Part shown: piece by piece, positions 52,764 to 61,087 of the stretch
Layout: each line of letters begins with the position of its first letter
How positions within the stretch are numbered: position 1 is the first letter of the stretch
Origin: Actinomycetota bacterium
GTDB lineage: Bacteria > Actinomycetota > Acidimicrobiia > Acidimicrobiales > JAJPHD01
DNA: 64,000 bases
Direction of reading: 5' to 3'
Assembly (NCBI GenBank): GCA_021325455.1
Contig: JAJPHD010000009.1
Location: 1-64,000 of the forward strand
Program-made: the position numbers and the translations under genes
The notes under the pieces: generated by a model
The model's input: only the letters and a program-made list of their open reading frames with translations
Told to the model about the DNA's origin: nothing
The model's database searches: none

Positions 52764-54235
52764 CCCCCGCCTCCGGCGCCACCAGCCGAGCGCCAGGGGG
52801 CCGGGCCGGTCCCGCTCGGAGAGGGCGGCCCCGAGGGGCCGTCCCTCTGCCAGCCCTCCAGGGCGGCGGCGGCCACGGCCCGGTCGTCGAAGGGAATGAC
52901 CCGTCCTCTGACCTCCTGGCCCTGCTCGTGCCCCTTTCCGGTCACCAGCACCACGTCGCCGGGCTGGGCCGCCGAGATGGCGAGGGCGATGGCCGCTCCC
53001 CGATCGGGCTCGGAGACGAGGACCTCCGGCCGGCGGACCCCGGCGCGCACCTCGGCCATGATGGCGAGCGGGTCCTCCGATCGGGGGTTGTCCGAGGTCA
53101 GGACGGCCAGATCGGCCAGCCGGGTCGCCACCTCACCCATCATGGGCCGCTTGGCCCGGTCCCGGTCCCCGCCACAGCCGAAGACCACGATCACCCTCCC
53201 CCCCGGCTGCACCCCCTCCCGGGCGGCGGTCAGGAGCTGCTCCAGGGCGTCGGGCTTGTGGGCGTAGTCCACCACCACGGCGAAGGGCTGGCCCCGCTCC
53301 ACCCGCTCGAAGCGACCCGGCACCCCGGGAACGGATGACAGGGCCTCGGCGATCGTGGCTGGCGGCACGCCGAGATGCTCGCCCACCCTGGCGGCGGCCA
53401 CGGCGTTGGCCACGTTGAACCGCCCCCCGAGCCGCAGCGTCACAGGCCGGCCCCGCCAGCGGAAGCGGCTCCCGGCCGGCCCGAGCTCCACCCCCTCCGC
53501 CTCGGCGACGGAGTAGGGCAGGACGGGTATGCGTGCGTTACGCAGCAGCCTGGCGCCCCAGGGATCCTCGGACCAGACCAGGCCGGCCTGCGCCCTTTCG
53601 GGCACGAAGAGGCTGGCCTTGGCCTCGAAGTAGGCCTCCATAGTCCCGTGGTAGTCCAGGTGCTCCTGACTGAGGTTGGTGAAGACGGCCACCTCGTAGC
53701 GGATGCCGTCCACGCGGTGCTGGGAGAGGGCATGGGAGGAGACCTCCATGGCCACTGCCACCCCCCCACCGTCTCGATGGCGGGCCAGGGCCTCCTGCAG
53801 CACGGGCGCCTCGGGGGTGGTGCGCGCCCCGCTCAAGGTCCCGAGCACGGCGGTGGGCCACCCGTGGGCCTCGAGGACGGCGCCCACCAGATGGGTGACC
53901 GTGGTCTTGCCGCTGGTCCCGGTCACCCCGACCATGCGCAGGTCGGCGGCCGGGTGGCCCTGGAGGGCGGCGGAGGCCCGGGCCATGGCCGGGCGGACCT
54001 GGCCGGGGGCTACCCGGGCCTGGACGACGGGAAGGGACAGCCGCCGCTCACAGAGGAGGGCCACCGCCCCGGCAGCCACCGCCGCCGGAGCCAGGTCGTG
54101 CCCGTCGAGGCGCGACCCGGGAAGGCAGCAGTGCAGCGCCCCGGGACGGACAGCCCGAGTGTCGAAGGTGACCGAGGAGACGTCCACCGGGGTGGGATCG
54201 CCGATCACCTCCAGCGGTCCCACCTCCTCCAGCAA
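52760..54235 (-). CDS. murE: UDP-MurNAc-L-Ala-D-Glu--diaminopimelate ligase
   Basis: 491 residues. ATP loop GVTGTSGKTTVTHL (about 104), SHALSQHRVDG, NLSQEHLDYHGTMEAY, and SDNPRSEDP (about 381); the DNPR sequence selects meso-diaminopimelate over lysine. The last 25 residues are Pro/Gly-rich and non-conserved. The only start in frame is TTG 54235 following a TAG; weak Shine-Dalgarno. 152 bases separate it from ftsI, the largest gap inside the rsmH-to-murC stretch. Confidence 0.95.
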   Translation of the reverse strand: MLEEVGPLEVIGDPTPVDVSSVTFDTRAVRPGALHCCLPGSRLDGHDLAPAAVAAGAVALLCERRLSLPVVQARVAPGQVRPAMARASAALQGHPAADLRMVGVTGTSGKTTVTHLVGAVLEAHGWPTAVLGTLSGARTTPEAPVLQEALARHRDGGGVAVAMEVSSHALSQHRVDGIRYEVAVFTNLSQEHLDYHGTMEAYFEAKASLFVPERAQAGLVWSEDPWGARLLRNARIPVLPYSVAEAEGVELGPAGSRFRWRGRPVTLRLGGRFNVANAVAAARVGEHLGVPPATIAEALSSVPGVPGRFERVERGQPFAVVVDYAHKPDALEQLLTAAREGVQPGGRVIVVFGCGGDRDRAKRPMMGEVATRLADLAVLTSDNPRSEDPLAIMAEVRAGVRRPEVLVSEPDRGAAIALAISAAQPGDVVLVTGKGHEQGQEVRGRVIPFDDRAVAAAALEGWQRDGPSGPPSPSGTGPAPWRSAGGAGGGG

Positions 54236-54387
54236 CCGGTCGAGTCGGATGGCGACCTACCCCCCCTCGGGACGGGCTGACCACGAGCCGGCGGCCCGAC
54301 CCGGGCTGGCATCACGGCACACGTTCGACAATTGACTCGCTCGGCAACTCCCGGAGGCGGTACTGGAGCCGACCATGGCCCCAGGCC

Positions 54388-56274
54388 TCACTGCCCGGCG
54401 CCGCTGGAGGTCGACGGGGCGATGGTAGTGCCCGGGCCTCCGCCGCCCGGGCCACCGGAGCCGGGGCCAGTGGCCCCCTGACCACTGCGCCCTGGGCCCG
54501 ACCCGGGCGGGATGTCCAGCTCCCGCAGGGCGTACTGGGCGATCTGGGAGAAGACGGGAGCGGCTACCGACCCGCCGTATATGGGAGTGGGGTGCTCCAG
54601 GGTCACCTCGATGGTGAGGGCGGGGTGCTGGGCGGGCACGAACCCCACGAAGCTGGCCATGAAGTCCCCGGGCTGGTAGCCGGGGCCGGTGGTGCTCGGG
54701 ATCTGGGCCGTGCCGGTCTTGCCGGCGACGGTGTAGCCGGGGACCGCCGCCATGGGGGCGGTCCCATTGGTGCCCACAACGTGCTCGAACATGCCCGTCA
54801 GCTCCCGGGCCACCGTGGGGGACACGACCCGGTGCCGGCGACCGGTTGGGACGGGGTGACGAGCCTGGCCCGGACCCAGGATGTAGCGGACCAGCCGGGG
54901 GGGCACCCACATGCCCCCGTTGGCGACCATGTTGTAGGAGTCCGCTAGCTGCAGCCCGGTGACCGCCTCGTCCTGGCCTATCGGCATGGAGCCCATGGCC
55001 GATCCCGACCAGGTGGACGGAGGGTGCAGGATGCCCACGGACTCGCCCGGGAAGCTGAGACCGCTCGGCCGGTCCCAGCCGATGGCCCGCAGCCAGTGGT
55101 ACAGCCCCTTGGGGCCGAGCTCCCTGGCGACTTCTATGGTCCCGATGTTGGAGGAGCGGGCCAGTATCTGGGTGGCCGTCAGGTGCTCGGTCCCATGGGG
55201 CTCGGCGTCCGAGAAGACGGCGCCTCCCACCGTGATGTCGGGCGGCACGGTGAAGACGCTCTGGGGGGTGATGAGCCCCTCGGTGAGGGCGCCTGCGAAG
55301 GTGGCGAGCTTGGCCACCGACCCCGGCTCGTACACCGTGGTGAGCGCCAGGGGCGACGACGAGGGACGGGGCGGCCCCCCATGGCCGGCGACCAGGCTGG
55401 GCATGGCCAGGATGTCCCCCGTCCTGGCGTCCAGGACCACGGCCCAGCCAGCCTTGGCATGGCTCTGGACGATCTCCCGGGAAAGGGCCTGCTCGGCCTC
55501 GTACTCGATGGCCTTGTTGAGGGTGAGGACCAGGCTCTTGCCGGGGACTGCCGGCTTCACCCGCTCCGTCCCCCCCGGGATGGCTCGTCCCGCCGGGTCC
55601 AGCTGGACCACCTCAGACCCGCTCCTGCCCCGCAGCACCTGGTTGTACTGGCCCTCCAGCCCCGAGTAGCCGACGCCGTTGGTGTTGACCTGGCCCAGGA
55701 GAGGCAGAGCCAGGTTTCCGTTGGGCTCGAACCGCCTGGGATCCCGCTGGAAGGTGAGTCCCGGGAGGTTGAGGGCCTCGACCTTGGCCGCCACCCCCTC
55801 GCTCACCTGCCGGGCCACGTAGACGAACCCCGAGCGCTGCGAGAGGGTGGCGCGAAGGCCGGCCTGGCTCTGGTGGAGGAGGGGGGCGAGCTGGCGGGCC
55901 TCGGCCCCAGGGTCATGGATCTGGAAGTCGTCGGCGATGATGTCGGTCTCGGGCACGGACATGGCAAGGACGGTGCCCGAGCTCCCGTAGATGGTCCCTC
56001 TCTCCGCTGGCAGCTCCACGGTGTGGAGCAGCTCGGCCTGCCCGTAGGAGGTGTAGCGGCGGGTGGAGATGACCTGGACGTCGGTGAGCCGGACGGCCAC
56101 GGCCACGAAGGCCAGGGTCATCACCATGAGGAGGGCCACCAGCCGGCGCCCGGGGGCGGGGCGTGCGGCCGTGCCCCGCCCCCGGCCGGCGGCCGGCCGG
56201 GTTGCGGAACGCCCCCTTGGGCTCCGTCCCCGGCCTCCCCCGGGGTGGCTCACCCCCGGCCCGGGACCCGTCAC
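54388..56274 (-). CDS. ftsI: Septal class B penicillin-binding protein FtsI (PBP3-like)
   Basis: 628 residues: short basic cytosolic part, membrane helix (LVALLMVMTLAFVAVAVRL), dimerisation domain, then transpeptidase domain with catalytic Ser in YEPGSVAKLAT (SxxK, about 319), SSN (ILARSSNIGT, about 373) and KTG (AGKTGTAQ, about 518). The tail is Gly/Pro-rich. GTG 56274 overlaps the ftsL stop (GTGA). Cross-links septal peptidoglycan together with FtsW. Confidence 0.94.
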   Translation of the reverse strand: MTGPGPGVSHPGGGRGRSPRGRSATRPAAGRGRGTAARPAPGRRLVALLMVMTLAFVAVAVRLTDVQVISTRRYTSYGQAELLHTVELPAERGTIYGSSGTVLAMSVPETDIIADDFQIHDPGAEARQLAPLLHQSQAGLRATLSQRSGFVYVARQVSEGVAAKVEALNLPGLTFQRDPRRFEPNGNLALPLLGQVNTNGVGYSGLEGQYNQVLRGRSGSEVVQLDPAGRAIPGGTERVKPAVPGKSLVLTLNKAIEYEAEQALSREIVQSHAKAGWAVVLDARTGDILAMPSLVAGHGGPPRPSSSPLALTTVYEPGSVAKLATFAGALTEGLITPQSVFTVPPDITVGGAVFSDAEPHGTEHLTATQILARSSNIGTIEVARELGPKGLYHWLRAIGWDRPSGLSFPGESVGILHPPSTWSGSAMGSMPIGQDEAVTGLQLADSYNMVANGGMWVPPRLVRYILGPGQARHPVPTGRRHRVVSPTVARELTGMFEHVVGTNGTAPMAAVPGYTVAGKTGTAQIPSTTGPGYQPGDFMASFVGFVPAQHPALTIEVTLEHPTPIYGGSVAAPVFSQIAQYALRELDIPPGSGPGRSGQGATGPGSGGPGGGGPGTTIAPSTSSGAGQ

Positions 56275-56876
56275 GGGCCCGCGGTGGTGCTGGTGGAGCT
56301 GGAGGCCGTGCTGGCCGGGGCCGGCGCCGGGACCCCGCTCACCTTGTGGCTGGTGGGGTGATCCCCAGGGATGAGGTACACCACCCGAGGCGGGTTCACC
56401 ATGTGCAGGCGGTGCACGGCCACCGAGACGATCCGGGCCGGGGCCTCGAGCTGGGCCACCTCGAGGGTCAGCTCGGCGTGGTCGATCTGGGCCTGGGACA
56501 GCTGCTGTTGCATGCGGTCCAGGCGGAACTGGCGTTGGGTGAGGACCACGTGGAAGGCCACCACGGCGAACATCAGCAAGGCGACGATGGCGCCAGCCGA
56601 GACAGCGACCACCCGACCCCTTCTGAGCCGCGGGCGGGGCCGGGGCCGGGGAGCGGGCGCCCAACCGTCGGGACGGGCCGGGGCCACCCCCCGGACCACG
56701 GCATGGCGCCGGCCGGGAGCGGGGGCCTCCCGGGGCAGCGTCTCGGCTGCCGTGGCCGTTGCCCCCTGGGGCAGGCCGGCGGCCACTCCCGCCCCGGTGC
56801 CGGCCACCGCCTGAGCTGCGCTGGCCGTGACCCGGGCCCGCCGGGCCCTCGCCCGTGCCTCCTGGACGGCGGTCAC
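56271..56876 (-). CDS. ftsL: FtsL-like divisome protein
   Basis: 201 residues. Low-complexity Ala/Arg/Pro-rich cytosolic segment (about 1-88), one membrane helix (VVAVSAGAIVALLMFAVVAF) and a periplasmic coiled coil (QRQFRLDRMQQQLSQAQ onward), then a Ser/Thr-rich tail. Position between rsmH and ftsI is diagnostic. GTG 56876 overlaps the rsmH stop (GTGA). Confidence 0.85.
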   Translation of the reverse strand: MTAVQEARARARRARVTASAAQAVAGTGAGVAAGLPQGATATAAETLPREAPAPGRRHAVVRGVAPARPDGWAPAPRPRPRPRLRRGRVVAVSAGAIVALLMFAVVAFHVVLTQRQFRLDRMQQQLSQAQIDHAELTLEVAQLEAPARIVSVAVHRLHMVNPPRVVYLIPGDHPTSHKVSGVPAPAPASTASSSTSTTAGP

Positions 56877-57895
56877 GGCTCTCCCCCGTTCGCCGCCGGA
56901 GCATCCAGGCGCTCTGCGGCCCGCAAGCGGGCCGCGCTGGCCCGCGGGTTGCGGGCCACCTCCTCAGCGGTGGGCAGGCGGGCTCCGCGCGTGAGCAGGC
57001 GGGCCCACGGCCGGGCCCCGCACACGCAGGGAAGTCCCGGTGGGCAGGTGCACCCGCCGGTGGCGGCCCGACCCAGCACCTCCTTCACCAGCCGGTCCTC
57101 GCCCGAGTGGTAGGAGAGGACCACGCAACGCCCCCCCGGCACCAGTGCCGCCACGGTGGCGGCCAGGGTGGGGCCCAGCACCTCCAGCTCGGAGTTGACG
57201 GCGATGCGCAGGGCCTGGAACACCCGGGTGGCGGGATGGCCCCGGCGCCGGGCACGCGCAGGTATGGAGCGCTCGACCACCTCCGCCAGCTGCCTCGTGG
57301 TAAGCACAGGCCGGGCGCCGACAATGGCTCCGGCCAGGCGGCGGGCGAACCACCCCTCGCCGTGGGCGGCGAGCAGAGCGGCCAGGTGCTCCTCGGTCCA
57401 GCCGTTGACGATGTCGGCCGCGGTGGTGCTGCGGCTGCGGTCCATCCGCATGTCCAAAGGGGCGTCGAAGCGATAGGAGAACCCCCGCTCCGGGCGGTCA
57501 AGCTGTTGGGAGCTCACCCCCAGGTCGAAGAGGGCCCCGACCAGGGGGATCCCTTCCCATCCGTGTGGGCCGGCCGGCCCCGACTGCCGGGCGTGGCGAG
57601 CAGCCGGGCCGGCCGGGCCTCCCCGGCCCGTCGCCAGGCCGGGAAGCCGGTCGAAGCGGTCCTTGCGCACCACGGCCCGGGGGCCGAAGGCGGCAAGCCG
57701 GGCCGTGGCTGCCGCGACCGCCTCGTCGTCCTGGTCCAGGCCGAGCAGGCGGAGGTGCGGGTAAGCTGCCAGCAGGGCCTCCGCGTGGCCCCCGCCCCCG
57801 ACCGTGGCGTCCACCACCAGGCCGGGGGGGACGGGTCGGAACAGTTCCACCACCTCGGACACCATGACGGCCTGGTGGTGGTAGGCCTGGCTCAT
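56873..57895 (-). CDS. rsmH: 16S rRNA m4C1402 methyltransferase RsmH
   Basis: 340 residues from ATG 57895. SAM motif VVDATVGGGGHAEALL, LDQDDEAVAAA, LFDLGVSSQQLDRPERGFSY, DMRMDRS and SYHSGEDRLVKE are family signatures. ATG 57895 has GAGGGG 6 bases upstream. The frame is open back to GTG 58057, which lies 8 bases after the mraZ stop and would add 54 residues; these have AT-rich third positions and no family match, so I prefer the ATG. Confidence 0.93.
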   Translation of the reverse strand: MSQAYHHQAVMVSEVVELFRPVPPGLVVDATVGGGGHAEALLAAYPHLRLLGLDQDDEAVAAATARLAAFGPRAVVRKDRFDRLPGLATGRGGPAGPAARHARQSGPAGPHGWEGIPLVGALFDLGVSSQQLDRPERGFSYRFDAPLDMRMDRSRSTTAADIVNGWTEEHLAALLAAHGEGWFARRLAGAIVGARPVLTTRQLAEVVERSIPARARRRGHPATRVFQALRIAVNSELEVLGPTLAATVAALVPGGRCVVLSYHSGEDRLVKEVLGRAATGGCTCPPGLPCVCGARPWARLLTRGARLPTAEEVARNPRASAARLRAAERLDAPAANGGEP

Positions 57896-57896
57896 C

Positions 57897-58000
57897 CGCA
57901 GCCCCTCGATCGGCAAGGCGCCGTCGGGTTGTCTCCCCAATCGACTCAGATGGAAGTGGGCGGAGTAGGAGTCTTCCACTGCGCCGATCGAGGGGCTGCG
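57897..58000 (-). promoter_or_regulatory. 18-bp perfect inverted repeat that covers the rsmH ribosome-binding site
   Basis: The arm CGCAGCCCCTCGATCGGC (57897-57914) is the exact reverse complement of 57983-58000, with 68 bases between. On the mRNA the second arm contains the GAGGGG Shine-Dalgarno sequence of rsmH and ends one base before its AUG, so the folded stem would hide it. A smaller TGGAAG/CTTCCA pair lies within the loop. Confidence 0.75.
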
Positions 58001-58065
58001 CACAAGCCGGGCCTCAGCCGGCCGGTGCTCAACATAAACTTGATAGAGAGGGTTCACCTCCTTCC

Positions 58066-58482
58066 TCAGGCGCTGGTCCCCAGAAGCTGGCGCTCCTCGG
58101 GCTCCACGGTCGCCTCCCACCGGGCCGGGTCCCATAACTCGACCCGCTCGGTTGCCCCTATGACGAGCACGTCCCCCGTGAGCCCGGCGAAGGTGCGCAG
58201 GCGGGGAGGAATGGCCATCCTGCCCTGACGGTCCACCTCCACCTCGGCCGTGCCGGCCGAGAAGAGGCGGGAGAGGTTGCGCTCCTCCGGCTGGGCGGAC
58301 GCCCCCGCCTGGTTGGCGTCCAGTTGCTTCTCGAACTCCTCCGGGGTCCATAGGGCCAGGCAACCCTCGTGGTACTTCGTCAGGTAGCCCCCGTGCTCGA
58401 ACGCGGCCCGGAACTTGGACGGCAGTATCACCCGCCCCTTGGAATCCAGCGAGTGCTCGAAGGTCCCGACGAACCTGGTCAC
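58066..58482 (-). CDS. mraZ: Transcriptional regulator MraZ
   Basis: 138 residues with two AbrB-like half domains: FVGTFEHSLDSKGRVILPSKFR and VEVDRQGRMAIPPRLRTFAGL. MraZ binds repeats in its own promoter and controls the dcw operon. GTG 58482; first gene of the cluster. Confidence 0.95.
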   Translation of the reverse strand: MTRFVGTFEHSLDSKGRVILPSKFRAAFEHGGYLTKYHEGCLALWTPEEFEKQLDANQAGASAQPEERNLSRLFSAGTAEVEVDRQGRMAIPPRLRTFAGLTGDVLVIGATERVELWDPARWEATVEPEERQLLGTSA

Positions 58483-58487
58483 CTACT

Positions 58488-58538
58488 CCCTTTCGCGCCA
58501 CTTCCCGCCACTTTACTCCCCCTACTCACCCCGTGCAA
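58488..58538 (-). promoter_or_regulatory. dcw promoter with three MraZ boxes
   Basis: Minus strand: -35 TTGCAC (58538-58533), a 17-base spacer, -10 TAAAGT (58515-58510). Three direct repeats spaced exactly 10 bases apart follow: AAAGTGG (58514-58508), GAAGTGG (58504-58498) and GAAAGGG (58494-58488). The first box overlaps the -10, which fits autorepression. AAAGTG-type direct repeats are the known MraZ target in other bacteria. Confidence 0.75.
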
Positions 58539-58590
58539 CCACAAAGGGGAGAAAAGTGGGCACGGTCTGGCGCCCCGCAGGCGGGCTACC

Positions 58591-59610
58591 GTGGTGGCGG
58601 TGGAGGGGGCCCTGGACCGGAGCCTGGTGGATTGGCTGGCGGACTCCGACCCGGCGCTGCGGTGGCAGGTGCTCAGGGATCTCGTCGGCGCCCCTTCGGC
58701 CCAGGTGGCAGCCGAGCGGGCCCGGGTCACCACCGAGGGCTGGGGAGCGCGTCTGCTGGCGCGACACGACGAGGACGGCCAGTGGGCGGGAGGGGCCTGC
58801 TTCCCAGCAGGTTTCCGGGGCGACCTCTCCCATGGCCAGCCCTGGACGTCGACTTTCCCCACCCTGCTGTTGCTGCGAGATCTCGGGGTCGACCCGGCGG
58901 CAGAGCCGGTGCGCCGGGCCATTGACATGGTCCGCGACAACTGTCGGTGGGAGAACGCCGGGCAGGCCTTCTTCGACGGCGAGGTCGAGCCGTGCATCAA
59001 CGGCCGGGTCGTCGCCCTGGGCGCCTACTTCGGCGTACCCGTAGAGGGTGTCGTCGACCGGCTGCTGGGCGAGCAGCTGGCCGACGGGGGCTGGAACTGC
59101 GAGGCGGAGAACGGCTCCCTGCGCTCGTCTTTCCACACCACCATTTGTGTGCTGGAGGGCCTGTCCGCTTACGAGCAGGCGACCGGGAGGGGTGCCGAGC
59201 TGGTGGCGGCACGCCGCCGCGGCGAGGAGTACCTGCTCCAACGAAAGCTGTTCCGGCGGATGAGCACCGGTGAGGTGGTCGACACGGACTGGCTCCAGTT
59301 CTCCTTCCCGACCCAGTGGCACTATGACGTCCTGAGAGGCCTGGACTACTTCCGTGGCGTGGGCGGTCTACCGGACCCGAGGCTGGCGGAGGCCATCTCG
59401 TTGGTGCTCGACAAGCGCCAGGCGGACGGCACCTGGCTGCTCGAGAACACCCACCCTGGAGAGGTCCACTTCGCCATGGAGGACGGTGACGGCCGGCCCA
59501 GCCGATGGAACACCCTGCGCGCCCTTCGGGTCCTGAGATGGTACGGGGCCGGCGACCGGCCCGGGCCGGCGGCCGCATCAGCAGGAGGCAGTGGCCGGCG
59601 CCACCGATAG
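58591..59610 (+). CDS. Squalene cyclase/prenyltransferase-fold (alpha/alpha toroid) protein
   Basis: 339 residues. Repeated helix pairs with CRWENAGQAFFDGE, CINGRVVALGAYFG, LADGGWNCEAENG (a QW-like turn) and KRQADGTWLLENTH (another). No DxDD acid motif of true squalene-hopene cyclases was found, so it is probably not a classical cyclase. GTG 58591; GTG 58600 is possible. Divergent from mraZ with about 110 bases between them. Function unknown. Confidence 0.75.
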   Translation: MVAVEGALDRSLVDWLADSDPALRWQVLRDLVGAPSAQVAAERARVTTEGWGARLLARHDEDGQWAGGACFPAGFRGDLSHGQPWTSTFPTLLLLRDLGVDPAAEPVRRAIDMVRDNCRWENAGQAFFDGEVEPCINGRVVALGAYFGVPVEGVVDRLLGEQLADGGWNCEAENGSLRSSFHTTICVLEGLSAYEQATGRGAELVAARRRGEEYLLQRKLFRRMSTGEVVDTDWLQFSFPTQWHYDVLRGLDYFRGVGGLPDPRLAEAISLVLDKRQADGTWLLENTHPGEVHFAMEDGDGRPSRWNTLRALRVLRWYGAGDRPGPAAASAGGSGRRHR

Positions 59611-59630
59611 AGGAGGCGGGAAGGGAGGCC

Positions 59631-61046
59631 TTACTTCCAGCGCCGGCGCAGCCCGAGGAGCTCCTGGGCGTAGCCCACCACCGACACCGGGGACATGATG
59701 AACTGGTAGAAGAGGATGTAGGCCAGGAGCCCTCTCCTGTTGCGCCGCACCCGGAGGTCCAGGGGGGCGAACACCCGCCTCCTCTGATAGCGGTACAAGA
59801 GACCATTCACGAGCAGCGTGAAGGGCAGCACCACGGCGGTGTACAGGCCGACGAACCAATAGAGCCCGAAGCAGGCCATGACGAGGCCTGGCATCCACAG
59901 GAAGGTGTAGGCCAGGTCCATGGGCGGGATCAGCAGGTCGGTGGCGGTGAGGAACATGGCCATGGGACGGGGCTGCCTCCAGGGCCGGACAGCGCGGAAG
60001 CCCTCTATCATCCCCCGGGCCCAGCGGGCCCGTTGGCGGGCGAAGTGCCTGAAGCTCACCGGTACCTCGGTGAAGGCCACGGCCGTTGGCTCGAAGTACA
60101 CCCGGGACCCCTGGCCCAGGAGCCGCCACGTCAGCACGATGTCCTCCCCGATGGCATCGGGCCATCCACCCGCCTCCCGGAGGGACTCGGTCCGGTACAG
60201 GCTGAAGGCCCCCTGGGCCACGAGTGTCCCCTGGTACAGGCCCTGCATGCGCTTGACCGAGGCGATGCCGAGGAAGTAGTCCCATTCCTGCATCCGGGTC
60301 CAGACGTTCACCCTGCTGTTGCGGACCAGGACCGCGCCCGCCACCGCCACCACGTCGGGAGGGGCACTGGCCTGGCGGGCCACCAGGCGCCTCACCGCCT
60401 GGGGATGAAGGACGGTGTCGGCGTCGAGGGAGATGACCAGTGGCGTGGTCACCTGGGTGAGGGCCGCGTTCAGGGCGTGGCTCTTACCCGGCCGCTCCTC
60501 CCGCAGGTAGGTGAGGTGGAGGCCGAGGCGCCCGACGGCCTCCTCGGCAACCTCTCTGGTGCGGTCGGTGGAGGCGTTGTCTACCAGGATGACCCGGATG
60601 TCGCCGGCATAGTCCTGGCGGGACAGGTAGGTGAGCGTGTCGGCTATCCGGCTCTCCTCGTTGTGAGCCGGGAGGATGACGGTGACCCCGAGGAGGGGGG
60701 AGGTGTCGGGAAGGGGTGGTTGGCGATCGAGGAGGAGGCTGGCGACCAGGAAGGCGACCATCCAGCCGGGCAGGTAGGCGAGCAACACGATGCTCGAGAC
60801 GGCCGCCGGCCAGCTGATCTGGCGGGAGAGGGACACCAGCCAGGGCTCCGATACCCAGGCCGAGAGCCCCAGCCAGCAGGTGGCCACGACCTGGGCGATG
60901 ACCAGCTTGGCCAGCACCGGTACGTAGCGGCGCTTCCTCGCCGGCAGGTCCGGGAGGGACTCGGCCGATCCTCCCGGCCCCGCCCCCTCCCCAGCGAGGG
61001 GCGGAAGCGCGGCCGGCTCGCGCCAACCGGTGAGGGTAGAGCCCAT
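59631..61046 (-). CDS. Family 2 glycosyltransferase, membrane-bound (PgaC/IcaA-like)
   Basis: 471 residues. Two N-terminal helices, then a GT-A domain: VTVILPAHNEESRI, VDNASTDRT, SLDADTVLHP (DxD), GEDIVLTWRLL and QRARWARGMIEG (QxxRW), followed by C-terminal helices. Processive enzymes with this layout make beta-linked polysaccharides such as poly-GlcNAc or hyaluronan and extrude them. No deacetylase or export partner is adjacent. Convergent with the toroid gene, 20 bases apart. Confidence 0.9.
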   Translation of the reverse strand: MGSTLTGWREPAALPPLAGEGAGPGGSAESLPDLPARKRRYVPVLAKLVIAQVVATCWLGLSAWVSEPWLVSLSRQISWPAAVSSIVLLAYLPGWMVAFLVASLLLDRQPPLPDTSPLLGVTVILPAHNEESRIADTLTYLSRQDYAGDIRVILVDNASTDRTREVAEEAVGRLGLHLTYLREERPGKSHALNAALTQVTTPLVISLDADTVLHPQAVRRLVARQASAPPDVVAVAGAVLVRNSRVNVWTRMQEWDYFLGIASVKRMQGLYQGTLVAQGAFSLYRTESLREAGGWPDAIGEDIVLTWRLLGQGSRVYFEPTAVAFTEVPVSFRHFARQRARWARGMIEGFRAVRPWRQPRPMAMFLTATDLLIPPMDLAYTFLWMPGLVMACFGLYWFVGLYTAVVLPFTLLVNGLLYRYQRRRVFAPLDLRVRRNRRGLLAYILFYQFIMSPVSVVGYAQELLGLRRRWK

Positions 61047-61087
61047 ACCTCCCTATCGGCACGGGCAGCCTCGCGGCTTAGCCCCTC

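Noticed and set aside
57896-58057. 54-residue N-terminal extension of RsmH from GTG 58057
   Set aside because: Possible start signal after mraZ, but codon use and conservation do not support coding. ATG 57895 has a proper spacing to GAGGGG.
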